DNA from: Streptomyces sp. HM190
GTDB taxonomy: Bacteria; Actinomycetota; Actinomycetes; Streptomycetales; Streptomycetaceae
Assembly: GCF_009857135.1 (NCBI RefSeq)
Contig: NZ_CP047318.1
Coordinates: forward strand, 7,626,001-7,690,000
DNA: 64,000 nucleotides
Direction of reading: 5' to 3'
This document shows, one piece after another, positions 42,087-50,551 of the stretch. Position 1 is the first letter of the stretch. The number at the start of each line of letters is the position of its first letter. The notes beneath the pieces are model-generated. The model did no database searches. It worked only from the letters and a program-made list of their open reading frames with translations, and was not told the origin of the DNA. The position numbers and the translations under genes are program-made.

Positions 42087-42896
42087 TCAGCCGGCGAGCA
42101 CGCCGTCCACGAACTCCAGGACGTCCGCGAGGACTTCGTCCCGGTTGGTCTCATTGAACACCTCGTGCCGGGCACCCGGGTACAGCCGCTCCGCCCACAC
42201 GGCGCCGCGCAACTCCTCGACGCCGGTACGGGTGCCGGCCGGCGGCACGATCCGGTCGTCGTCGCCGTGCACCCAAAGAAGCGGCAGCGCCCCGACGCTC
42301 CCGTGCGCGGAGACCGCCTCCAGGGTGCGCGCGAGAGCCTCCAATGTCGGCCGCTTGAACGGGCCGTGCCACACCTGCGGATCGTTCGCGTACGCGGCGC
42401 CGACCGACGGATCCCGCGACAGCAGCTTCGGGTCGAGCGGAACCTCGGGCACCTCCGGCGGCGCGAGGAGCGCCCGCACCGCCTTCCAGTCACCGATCAC
42501 CGGGCCGGACAGCACGAGTGCGGCCAGCCCGGCGCCGTACCGCTGGGCGTACCGGGCGGCGACGAGACCGCCCATCGAATGGCCGATCAGCACCACCGGC
42601 AGTCCCGGGTACGCGGCCCGGGCCAGCTCCTCCACCGCGCGCACATCGGTCACGACGTCCTCGAAGTCCTCGATCATGACCCGTTCGCCCGCCGACCTGC
42701 CGTGCCCCATGTGGTCCGGCCCGAACACCGCCGCGCCATGGCCGACGAGGGCGTGCGCCACATGCTCGTACCGGCCGATGTGCTCGCCGTAGCCGTGGAC
42801 CAGGAGCGCCACGTACTGCGCCCCCTCGCGCGGCCACTCGCGTGCGGTGACACCACCCCGGGTTCCGGCGAAGGCGTGCTCCCGCGAGTCGGCCAT
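42087..42896 (-). CDS. Alpha/beta hydrolase, monoacylglycerol-lipase-like
   Basis: A 269-residue serine hydrolase of the lysophospholipase/monoglyceride-lipase group. VALLVHGYGEHIGRYEHVA provides the oxyanion HG motif, GHSMGG the nucleophile Ser, HGDDDRIVPP the Asp and GARHEVFNE the catalytic His. ATG 42896 (MADSREHAF) follows GGAGG. Cytoplasmic; likely cleaves lipid or other esters. It is monocistronic, divergent from the TauE-like gene. Confidence 0.88.
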   Translation of the reverse strand: MADSREHAFAGTRGGVTAREWPREGAQYVALLVHGYGEHIGRYEHVAHALVGHGAAVFGPDHMGHGRSAGERVMIEDFEDVVTDVRAVEELARAAYPGLPVVLIGHSMGGLVAARYAQRYGAGLAALVLSGPVIGDWKAVRALLAPPEVPEVPLDPKLLSRDPSVGAAYANDPQVWHGPFKRPTLEALARTLEAVSAHGSVGALPLLWVHGDDDRIVPPAGTRTGVEELRGAVWAERLYPGARHEVFNETNRDEVLADVLEFVDGVLAG

Positions 42897-43175
42897 GACT
42901 CCTCCAGCTGCGTCGGTGAAGGTAACCCGGTGGATCTTGCCAGTCCACCCGCCGCCGGTCCATGGTCCGACCGGCACCCCACCCGAACCGGTCACCCCCG
43001 GCCGGCACCGAGCACCGCCCGCACCCCTCGTCCGTGCGGGCTGCCTCGTGTGACCGGCCCCGCGCCGCCGGCCCGGCTCGTCCCGCGTCGCTCGTCCCGC
43101 GCCGCCCCGCTCAGGGCCGGCAGGCGAGACGGTCCTGCCAGGAGGCCGTTAGGTGCGCATAGCATCGGTCTCCGC

Positions 43176-43949
43176 ATGAACACGATGACTCTCTGGCACC
43201 TGTCCCCGGCCGAGTTCGCCGCACTCGCCTTCGCCGCCCTCCTCGTCGGCTTCTCCAAGACCGCCGTGAGCGGCGCCAACACCGTCAGCCTCGCGATCTT
43301 CGCGGCCGTGCTGCCGGCCCGCGCCTCGACCGGTGTGCTCCTGCCGATCCTCATCGTCGGGGACGTCCTGGCCGTGCTGACCTATCGCCGGCACGCCCAC
43401 TGGCCGACCCTGTGGCGGCTGTTCCCCGCGGTCGGCGCGGGCGTCGTGTTCGGCACGCTGTTCCTGATGTGGGCCGACGACCAGATCGTCCGGACCTCGA
43501 TCGGCGCGATCCTGCTGCTGATGACGGCGGTGACCGTGTGGCGCCGCCGTACCGTCGACCGGGACGACGCACCGGACTCCGTCACCACCCGCGCCGGCCG
43601 CGTCAAGGCCCGCTCGTACGGCGTCCTCGGCGGCTTCACCACCATGGTCGCCAACGCCGGCGGCCCTGTGATGTCGATGTACCTGCTGTCGGCGGGCTTC
43701 CGCAAGCTCGGCTTCCTCGGCACGTCGGCGTTCTTCTTCCTGATCGTCAACGTCTCCAAGGTCCCCTTCAGTGTGGGCCTCGGCCTCATCGACGGCCCTT
43801 CCCTGCTGCTGGACGCGGCGCTCGCCCTGTTCGTGGTGCCGGGCGCCCTCCTCGGCAAGTGGGCGGTGCACCGCATCAACCAGCGGCTGTTCGAGCACCT
43901 GGTGATCGCGGCGACGGTCCTCGGCGGCCTCCAGCTACTGCTGCGCTGA
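43176..43949 (+). CDS. TauE/SafE-family sulfite/organosulfonate-type permease
   Basis: A 257-residue membrane protein with about 7-8 hydrophobic helices and the two TauE/SafE repeats: LLVGFSKTAVSGAN near the start and GGFTTMVANAGGPVMSMYLLSAG in the middle. The family exports or imports sulfur oxyanions and related anions; the actual substrate is unknown. ATG 43176; TAGCAT (43160-43165) could be its -10. The 3' end overlaps the convergent HAD gene by 15 nt. Confidence 0.88.
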   Translation: MNTMTLWHLSPAEFAALAFAALLVGFSKTAVSGANTVSLAIFAAVLPARASTGVLLPILIVGDVLAVLTYRRHAHWPTLWRLFPAVGAGVVFGTLFLMWADDQIVRTSIGAILLLMTAVTVWRRRTVDRDDAPDSVTTRAGRVKARSYGVLGGFTTMVANAGGPVMSMYLLSAGFRKLGFLGTSAFFFLIVNVSKVPFSVGLGLIDGPSLLLDAALALFVVPGALLGKWAVHRINQRLFEHLVIAATVLGGLQLLLR

Positions 43950-44783
43950 CGCCGTCCCCCCGCCGATCCCCAGCAGCGCCGGCAGATCCGCGAACGAGTC
44001 CACCACGTGGTCGGGGCTGCCGCTCGCGGCGCGATGGGTCTCCGGCAGGTACTTCCCGGTCCTGACGAGCACACCGGTGATGCCCGCGCGCTGCGCCGCC
44101 AGTACGTCCGACTCGATGTCGTCCCCGACCATCAGCGCCTCCCCGGCCGCGACGCCGAGGTGCGCCAGCGCCGCCTCGAAGAACGCGGCCGACGGCTTGC
44201 CCGTGATCTCGGCCTCCCTGCGCGCCGCCCGTTCCAGCCCGACGAGGAACGCACCCGAGTCCAGTTGGAGTCCGTCGTCGGTCCGCCAGTACAGATTGCG
44301 GTGCATGGCGACGAGCCGGGCACCGCCCTGGAGCTGCCCGAAGGCCCGGTTGAGCGCCTCGTAGTCGAAACCGGGCCCCGCCCCGCCGACGATCACCACG
44401 TCGACGCCCGCGTCCACGCCCTCGTTCTCGTCCACGCCCGCGTCCGTGGCGTCGTAGCCGGACAGCCGGACCCCCGTGAGGTCCTCCCGGATGTCGTCAC
44501 CGCTGTTCAGCAGCGCGCAGCGCGCTCCGGGACAGTGCCGGGCGAGATACGCGGCGGTCACGGTCGGCGCGGTCAGGATGTCGTCGGCGGTCACGGGGAA
44601 CCCGGCGCCGCTCAGGACCCCGGCGATCGACGCCCGCGTCCGGGACGTCGTGTTCGTCACCAGCGCGATCCCCAGCCCCGCCCCGAGGATCTCCCGCAAC
44701 GCCCCGACCGCACCCGGCAAGGGCTTCCACGAGACGGTGAGCACGCCGTCGATGTCAACCAGAACAGCACGTTTATCCGTCAT
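43935..44783 (-). CDS. HAD-superfamily subfamily IIA phosphatase
   Basis: A 282-residue HAD-IIA (NagD/LHPP-like) hydrolase. Motif I is LVDIDGVLTV near residue 10, motif II is in TNTTSRTR, a C2 cap lies in the middle and motifs III/IV are in GKPSAAFF and MVGDDIESDVLAAQ. It dephosphorylates an unknown phosphorylated metabolite. The cap has an acidic insert (DATDAGVDENEGVDAGVD). ATG 44783 overlaps the following small ORF on the same strand. Confidence 0.88.
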   Translation of the reverse strand: MTDKRAVLVDIDGVLTVSWKPLPGAVGALREILGAGLGIALVTNTTSRTRASIAGVLSGAGFPVTADDILTAPTVTAAYLARHCPGARCALLNSGDDIREDLTGVRLSGYDATDAGVDENEGVDAGVDVVIVGGAGPGFDYEALNRAFGQLQGGARLVAMHRNLYWRTDDGLQLDSGAFLVGLERAARREAEITGKPSAAFFEAALAHLGVAAGEALMVGDDIESDVLAAQRAGITGVLVRTGKYLPETHRAASGSPDHVVDSFADLPALLGIGGGTASAQQ

Positions 44784-45045
44784 ACCGGGACGATACGCCC
44801 GAGTCGATCGGCCGGCAGGCTGCCGCTGGTCGGCCTGGACCAGCCGGGGCCCGCCAGCCGGTGGTCGCCGTCGCGCCGGACGGGGGCGACGCGCGATCCC
44901 GCGCCGACAGCCCTCGCATGAGGTCCTCCCGCAGCAGCCGCTTGGCGACGGCGTCGACGGCGGTGCACCGGTCCCCGTCGACGGGACGGCCGTAGTCCTC
45001 CTCCAGCCCTCGGCGGAGCCAGTCGCCCCAGGCCGCGCTGGTCAC
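44773..45045 (-). CDS. Small unrecognised ORF, possibly the tail of a decayed gene
   Basis: 90 codons from GTG 45045. The first half (TSAAWGDWLRRGLEEDYG then GRPVDGDRCTAVDAVAKRLL) has protein-like composition, while the second half is Pro/Ala/Ser-rich and looks like read-through. It overlaps the upstream fragment by 4 nt and the HAD gene by 11 nt. No family recognised. Either a small hypothetical protein or the 3' remnant of a larger broken gene. Confidence 0.35.
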   Translation of the reverse strand: MTSAAWGDWLRRGLEEDYGRPVDGDRCTAVDAVAKRLLREDLMRGLSARDRASPPSGATATTGWRAPAGPGRPAAACRPIDSGVSSRYDG

Positions 45046-45164
45046 CCCACCCGGGCCTCGTGGGCACCCGCCTCCATGAGGGAGGGCGGCGTGCCGTCAC
45101 GGGTGAGGTACCCCTCCTCCGCCACGCGGTCGAAGACCGGCACCAGGACCTCCGGCAGCGGCAT
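45042..45164 (-). pseudogene. Gene fragment upstream of the small ORF
   Basis: Forty codons from ATG 45164 (MPLPEVLVPVFDRVAEEGYL...) end in a stop overlapping the next GTG. Just upstream a different frame reads ETVATALIGTFGEETGADRLV, equally protein-like, so a frameshift around 45165-45175 seems to separate two pieces of one former gene. No family recognised. Confidence 0.35.
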
Positions 45165-45358
45165 ACGGCGACACGAGGCGATCAGCGCCAGTCTCCTCGC
45201 CGAACGTGCCGATGAGCGCGGTGGCCACCGTTTCCGCAAGGAGACAGGCAGGGGGGCGGCGTCCTGAGTGGACGTCGCGGCGTCACGATCACACCGCCCG
45301 GCCGCGGCGTGCGTGCGGAGACGCTCCGCGCGGGTACCGAGGAGGGCGCTCGGGGCCG

Positions 45359-45886
45359 CTACCGGGGGCCGTGCCCCCGCAGACGCGGCGCCCGGCTGCC
45401 CGCGTCCACCGGCCGCGGCTCGCCCTCCACGACCCCGGCCAGGTCGCGGGCCCAGGCCACGACGTGCGTCAGGTCGATGTCGTACGGGCAGTCGTGGCCC
45501 GCGGCCGCCGCCCACTCCTCGACCGCGGCGGCCCCGCGCCGCAGCAGCCGGGCACCGCCCGTGGCGTTGCCGCGCGCCGCGTGCGTGAGCCCCACCGCGA
45601 GCTGGGCCAGACCCCGCCACAGGGCGCGCTCCTCCTCCGGCCCCGCCTTCCATGCGTCCTCGAAGACCTCGTGCGCGTGGAACGGCCTCCCCGCGTCCAG
45701 CAGCGCCTGCGCCTGCGCGACGGTCTCCTCCGGCCTCCGCGCGACCCCCTCCGGCTGCCGCTCCACACCGTCCGCCCCGTACGGCAACGGCCGCCCCAGC
45801 CCGTCCCGCGGGCGCGCGTTCCGCGCACGCCCCTCTGGGTCCCGGTCCCGCCGCCGTGCCGTCCCGCCGTCCGAAGTCGCGTCCAT
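45359..45886 (-). CDS. DUF309-family protein
   Basis: A 175-residue protein. The ~100-residue core (about 55-150) carries the DUF309 signature FHAHEVFEDAWK and LAQLAVGLTHAARGN. The family is small, helical and of unknown biochemical function. The N-terminal ~45 residues are Arg/Gly-rich and probably disordered, so a later start is possible. It lies just before tRNA-Pro copy 2, on the opposite strand. Confidence 0.82.
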   Translation of the reverse strand: MDATSDGGTARRRDRDPEGRARNARPRDGLGRPLPYGADGVERQPEGVARRPEETVAQAQALLDAGRPFHAHEVFEDAWKAGPEEERALWRGLAQLAVGLTHAARGNATGGARLLRRGAAAVEEWAAAAGHDCPYDIDLTHVVAWARDLAGVVEGEPRPVDAGSRAPRLRGHGPR

Positions 45887-45939
45887 GCCCCGATTGTCCC
45901 CCGTCCCTCACCGACCGCGGGGCACCGGCCGACGTACGG

Positions 45940-45945
45940 TAAAGT
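45940..45945 (+). promoter_or_regulatory. -10 element of tRNA-Pro copy 2
   Basis: TAAAGT followed by TGCGCG, 47 bp before the tRNA, aligned with the corresponding elements of the other two copies. Confidence 0.45.
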
Positions 45946-45986
45946 TCTGTCTGCGCGATCACGCGGTTCCACCGCGGACAGCGCAC

Positions 45987-46060
<74 letters not shown>

Positions 46061-46072
46061 CGGTGCAGGGCC

Positions 46073-46102
46073 AGCGGGTCCGCCGAACACGGCGGGCCCG
46101 CT
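46073..46102 (+). terminator. Terminator of tRNA-Pro copy 2
   Basis: A 13-bp stem with one G-U pair (arms 46073-46085 and 46090-46102, loop aaca) followed by gctcgtttt, a classical rho-independent terminator. Confidence 0.8.
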
Positions 46103-46313
46103 GCTCGTTTTGCCGCCGCGAACGGTATGGCCGGATCGATTCGCACCCGTGTGCGGCCCGTCGTCGGCAGCGCCAAAAGCCTTGGACCCCGTCCGGTCCG
46201 GCACGGGAGACTTCGTCTTATGCCCTCTTTATATGCGTATGACGCGGCCGTTCAGGCAGGGCATCTCCCCAAGAGGCCCGTGGCCGACTGCCACACGACA
46301 CCACAGAGGCGGG

Positions 46314-48413
46314 ATGGGATCACCTGATTCGCACACAGCAACGCCGGGCAAAGGCCCGGTCCTCCTCGCACTCCGCTACTACGGACGGGAACTGGCCCGG
46401 CTGCGGCTGCTGGCCGTCCCCGGCATGCTCCTGCCGGCCCTCGGCAACATCGGCATCTACTACGCCGCACCGCTGGTCGTCGCGAAACTCGTCGGCCGTG
46501 TCGCCGACGACGCCGACGTCAGCCTCGGCTCGACGCTGCCCTACATCCTGGGCTTCGCGGGCGTCCTCCTGTGCGCCGAGACGCTCTGGCGCCTCGGTCT
46601 GCACTGTCTGAACCGTCTCGACGCCCTCGGTATCGAGCGCCTGTACGTCATCGGCATGGACGAACTGTTCGCCAAGGACGCCACGTTCTTCCACGACAAC
46701 TTCGCCGGTTCGCTGACCAAACGGGTCCTGAGTTTCGCGTCCCGCTTCGAGCAGTTCGTCGACACCCTGACCTTCTCGGTCCTGGGCAACGTCGTTCCGC
46801 TGCTGTTCGGCGCGGTGGTCCTCTGGCGGTACGAACCGCTGCTCGTCGCCGGACTCCTGGTGATGATCGCGCTGACCGCGGTCTGCGTGGTGCCCCTCAT
46901 CCGCCGCCGCCAGGCACTCGTGGGCCTGCGCGAGGAGGCCATCGCCCGGGTGTCCGGCCATGTCGCCGACAGTCTGATGAACATGGACACCGTCCGCGCC
47001 TTCGCCGCCGAGGAGCGGGAGGCCGCCGAACACCGGTCACGGGTCGCCGAGTCCCGTCGGCTGTCCCTGCGGTCGTGGGACTACGGCAACCTCCGCATCG
47101 ACACCCTGGTCGCCCCGCTGTCCGTGCTGACCAACGTGCTGGGCCTGGTGCTGGCGATCGCCCTCGGCGCGGGCGGCAACGGCGTCGAGGCGGTCGTCGT
47201 CGCGTTCACGTACTACACCAACGCGACGCGGATCATGTTCGAGTTCAACCAGATCTACCGCCGGATGGAGAGCGCGATGACGGAGGCCGCGCAATTCACC
47301 GACCTGCTGCGGAACCCGCCGACCGTGCTCGACCCGGCGGACCCGGAGCCGCTGCGGCCCGGCCCCGCCGATGTGCGCTTCGAGAAGGTGACCTTCGCCC
47401 ACGCGGGCGCCGAACCGCTCTTCCGGGGCCTCGACCTGACGGTGCCCAGCGGGACCAAGGTCGGTCTCGTGGGCCGGTCCGGCGGCGGCAAGACGACGCT
47501 CTCCCGGCTCCTGCTGAGGATGAACGACATCGACGCCGGCCGCATCCTCGTCGGCGGCCAGGACATCAGCCGGTTGCGCCAGGCCGACCTGCGCAGCCTC
47601 ATCGCGTACGTGCCGCAGGACCCGGCGATGTTCCACCGCACTCTGCGGGACAACATCGCGTTCGCCCGGCCGGACGCCACCGACGCCGAGATCCGGCGGG
47701 CGGCGGAGGCGGCCCACGTCACGGAGTTCGCCGACGCCCTGCCGGACGGCTTCGAGACGCTGGTGGGGGAGCGCGGCGTCAAACTGTCCGGCGGACAGCG
47801 CCAGCGGGTCGCGCTCGCCAGGGCGATCCTGCGCGACGCGCCGATCCTGCTGCTCGACGAGGCGACCAGCGCCCTCGACTCCGAGAGCGAACGCCTCGTC
47901 CAGGAGGCGCTGTGGCGGCTCATGGAGGGGCGTACGGCGCTCGTGGTCGCCCACCGGCTGAGCACGGTCGCCGGCATGGACCAGCTCGTCGTCCTCGACC
48001 ACGGCCGGATCATCGAACAGGGAACCCACCAGGAACTGCTCACCCGCGACGGCGCCTACGCCAGGCTGTGGCAGCACCAGTCGGGGGGCTTCCTCGACGA
48101 CGGCCCCACGGACGCGGCCATGGATACCGTCACGGAGGCAGTCACGGACGGCAGTTCGACCGCCGGCAGGCTCGTGGGCAGCGGGCCCGCCGGCATCAAG
48201 CCGACCGGCAGCACGCCCACCGTCCCCAAGCCCGCGGGCAGCAAGCCGACCGACATCACGCCGACCGATGTCGCGACCACCGATGTCGGGACCACCGAGG
48301 CCCCGCCCGTCGATGCCGGGCCCACCGGCACCGAGGGTCCTGGTCAACCGTCCGCCGACGCGACCTCCGCCCATGACCGGCCGGCCGATCCGCTGGGCGT
48401 TCAGCCCCGGTAG
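46314..48413 (+). CDS. ABC transporter, fused permease and ATPase, with long low-complexity tail
   Basis: A 699-residue half-transporter exporter. An N-terminal six-helix membrane domain (about 30-320) is followed by an ATPase (about 345-590) with Walker A GRSGGGKTT, signature LSGGQRQR, Walker B ILLLDEATSALD and the VVAHRLST H-loop. It probably works as a homodimer exporting a lipid, peptide or drug. Residues ~605-699 are Pro/Thr/Gly/Asp-rich with KPTGS/TPTDV-like repeats and absent from typical relatives. ATG 46314 has AGAGG just upstream. The 3' end overlaps the convergent regulator by 13 nt. Confidence 0.9.
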   Translation: MGSPDSHTATPGKGPVLLALRYYGRELARLRLLAVPGMLLPALGNIGIYYAAPLVVAKLVGRVADDADVSLGSTLPYILGFAGVLLCAETLWRLGLHCLNRLDALGIERLYVIGMDELFAKDATFFHDNFAGSLTKRVLSFASRFEQFVDTLTFSVLGNVVPLLFGAVVLWRYEPLLVAGLLVMIALTAVCVVPLIRRRQALVGLREEAIARVSGHVADSLMNMDTVRAFAAEEREAAEHRSRVAESRRLSLRSWDYGNLRIDTLVAPLSVLTNVLGLVLAIALGAGGNGVEAVVVAFTYYTNATRIMFEFNQIYRRMESAMTEAAQFTDLLRNPPTVLDPADPEPLRPGPADVRFEKVTFAHAGAEPLFRGLDLTVPSGTKVGLVGRSGGGKTTLSRLLLRMNDIDAGRILVGGQDISRLRQADLRSLIAYVPQDPAMFHRTLRDNIAFARPDATDAEIRRAAEAAHVTEFADALPDGFETLVGERGVKLSGGQRQRVALARAILRDAPILLLDEATSALDSESERLVQEALWRLMEGRTALVVAHRLSTVAGMDQLVVLDHGRIIEQGTHQELLTRDGAYARLWQHQSGGFLDDGPTDAAMDTVTEAVTDGSSTAGRLVGSGPAGIKPTGSTPTVPKPAGSKPTDITPTDVATTDVGTTEAPPVDAGPTGTEGPGQPSADATSAHDRPADPLGVQPR

Positions 48414-50248
48414 CCCCGCAGCTTCCGGTACAACGTGGCGCGGGCGATGCCCAGGGCCATCGCGGTACGGGCCTTGTTGCCGCCATGGCGGTGCAGGGCG
48501 TCCAGGATGGCGGTGCGCTCGGCCCGTTCCATCGGGCTGAGCTGCCGGGCTGCCGGGCCCTCCCGCACCGGGTCCGGCAGCTCGGTCCGCCGGACCGGCC
48601 CCGTCGCCCGGCGCTGCTCGGTCAACGCCCGTACCAGGTGCACCAGTTCGGTGACGTTGCCGGGCCATGGATGCTGCTCCAGAGCGCGCAGCGCGTCCAG
48701 CGACCAGGTGAGCGGCGGCTGCCCGGGTGCCGGCCGGGGGGTGACGGAGTCGAGCAAGTCCCTGATGTCCTCAGGGCGTTCGCGCAGCGCGGGCAGGGTC
48801 ACCGAACGCGCGGCCAGGCTGTCCAGCAGTCGCTGGAGGCAGGGGCCGGGCGGGGGGCCCGGGGTGTACGTCACCAGCAGGAGCGCGGCGGGAGGCGCTT
48901 CGAGGAGCGAGTTGAGGGCCGCCACATCGCGCTGCGTCAGACGCTCGGCGTGCCGGACGAGGACCGCCCGACCACCGGCCCACTCCTCCAGCGCCGCGTG
49001 CACCGCCCCCTCCGCCGCGTCCGCCGTCAGCAGCGGCCCCTCGGTCAACTCCCGGGCCAGCGACGCCTTCCCGGTGCCGCGCTCCCCGACGAGCAGCAGC
49101 GGCTCCGACGACGACCGCGCCAGCTCCGTCGCCCGGTCGACCGCGTGCCGCCAGGCCACCGAACGTCCGCCCACCCCCACGCCGACACCGTCACCGCCGC
49201 CACAACGGGGCCCGCCCGGCGTCGCGCCGCCCGGCCCGTCCGCCCAGGTGGCCGTCCGCCCCACCGGCTCCAGCACGGCGACCGCGCCGATCACCGAGCC
49301 CATGTGCGTCACCGGGGTGAGGGTCGCGCGGCACTTCGACCCCTCCGGCAGCGGCACGGCCGCGCGGGCCGCGCCTCTCCTCGCGGCGACCGCGGCGCGC
49401 TCCAGCGCCTCCAAGCCCTCCGGGGACAGCAGCCGCCCCGCCGCCTCGCTGACCAGCCGGCTGCGTCCGTCGAGGGCGACGACCGCCCGCCCGGCCGGCG
49501 GGCGCCCGGTCCCGCCGCGCTCCGGACCCGCGGTACCGTCCCGGCCCGGGGGCAGGGCACCCCGCAGCGCCGCCAAGTACGCGTCCAGCAGCACCCGTTC
49601 CGCCCCCTGCGACCGCGCGAGGAGTTCGGCCTCGACGGCGTCGGCGGCGGCCTCGGCGAGTGCGGCACCCGGATGCGGGCCGCACTCCGCGCACAGCGTG
49701 GAGGCCGCGGTCACCGTGCCCAGCGGGCGCCCGGTGTCGGGGGAGAGCACCGGCACGCTGACCGCGGACACGTCCTGCCAGAGGTCGAGGAAGTGTTCGG
49801 GCCCGTGCACCTCGGCCCGCCGGCGCGTGCTGAGCGCGCGGGCCGCGCTGTTGACGCCGACCGTGCGCTCGGAGAGGTCGAGGCGGCTGAGGTCGTGCCG
49901 TCCGCCGCCGGCCGCCCACAGCACCCGCAGCCGCTCGTCGGTGAGGAGGAGGGCCGCCTGTTCCGTGCCGAGGGCGGGAGCGATCCGTTCCAGCACCGGC
50001 CGGGCCGCCGCCAGCAGGGCCGGGTCCTCGGGCCGTACGGGAGGCGGCGCGGGGTCCGGGACCGGGGCCGGCATGTCGTGCCGTACGCCGAAGAACCGGG
50101 CACGCCTCCACGCGGCGACGACCTCTTCCGGTACGTCGTCCGGCAGTTGCCGCCCCAGCAGGAACGACTCCCGCGCCCTGCGCAGCGAGGTCAGGGCGGG
50201 GCGGTCGGAGACGGAGGGCTGCTCTGTGGTGGTCACGACGCCATTCAC
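48401..50248 (-). CDS. AcoR/Fis-type transcriptional activator of the hydroxyquinol operon
   Basis: A 615-residue regulator: GAF-like sensory region (about 60-230), a degenerate AAA+ domain with Walker A GERGTGKAS, and a C-terminal Fis-type helix-turn-helix (MERAERTAILDALHRHGGNK..., GIARATLYRKL). The GAFTGA loop that contacts sigma-54 is missing, as expected in actinobacteria. It is divergent from the monooxygenase operon, with a perfect palindrome in the spacer. GTG 50248 or GTG 50236 is the start. The open frame extends ~1100 codons further, but only antisense to the catabolic operon. Confidence 0.85.
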   Translation of the reverse strand: MNGVVTTTEQPSVSDRPALTSLRRARESFLLGRQLPDDVPEEVVAAWRRARFFGVRHDMPAPVPDPAPPPVRPEDPALLAAARPVLERIAPALGTEQAALLLTDERLRVLWAAGGGRHDLSRLDLSERTVGVNSAARALSTRRRAEVHGPEHFLDLWQDVSAVSVPVLSPDTGRPLGTVTAASTLCAECGPHPGAALAEAAADAVEAELLARSQGAERVLLDAYLAALRGALPPGRDGTAGPERGGTGRPPAGRAVVALDGRSRLVSEAAGRLLSPEGLEALERAAVAARRGAARAAVPLPEGSKCRATLTPVTHMGSVIGAVAVLEPVGRTATWADGPGGATPGGPRCGGGDGVGVGVGGRSVAWRHAVDRATELARSSSEPLLLVGERGTGKASLARELTEGPLLTADAAEGAVHAALEEWAGGRAVLVRHAERLTQRDVAALNSLLEAPPAALLLVTYTPGPPPGPCLQRLLDSLAARSVTLPALRERPEDIRDLLDSVTPRPAPGQPPLTWSLDALRALEQHPWPGNVTELVHLVRALTEQRRATGPVRRTELPDPVREGPAARQLSPMERAERTAILDALHRHGGNKARTAMALGIARATLYRKLRGYRG

Positions 50249-50462
50249 CGTACCGGCACCAGTTGAATGAGCAACAAGCGCCCCGTTTCCGTACATCGCG
50301 GCGTGGGCAGTCCCAGCGGACACCCCGGGCCCTTGCACCCCCGGGCCCTCACATCCTGGGCTCCCAAGCCCACGGCCGCCGCGCCGCAGGGCGCGGGCAG
50401 CCCGGACGCGAACGCCCCGGGTTCCGCGTCCCCTGACGCGCCGCCCGGCATCGGCGCCGCAC

Positions 50463-50479
50463 TGTCTCAAACTGAGACA
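50463..50479. promoter_or_regulatory. Palindrome TGTCTCA-AAC-TGAGACA, candidate activator site
   Basis: A perfect 7-bp-arm inverted repeat 73 bp upstream of the monooxygenase GTG and about 215 bp from the divergent activator start. The TGT...ACA layout fits sites of Fis/NtrC-type activators. The adjacent regulator is the likely binder (inference). Confidence 0.65.
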
Positions 50480-50551
50480 CCCACGTTCCCGCACCCGCGT
50501 CCATGATCTTCGACGGTCGGTGTCCGTCCTCATGTCCCTGGAGCGTTCCCC

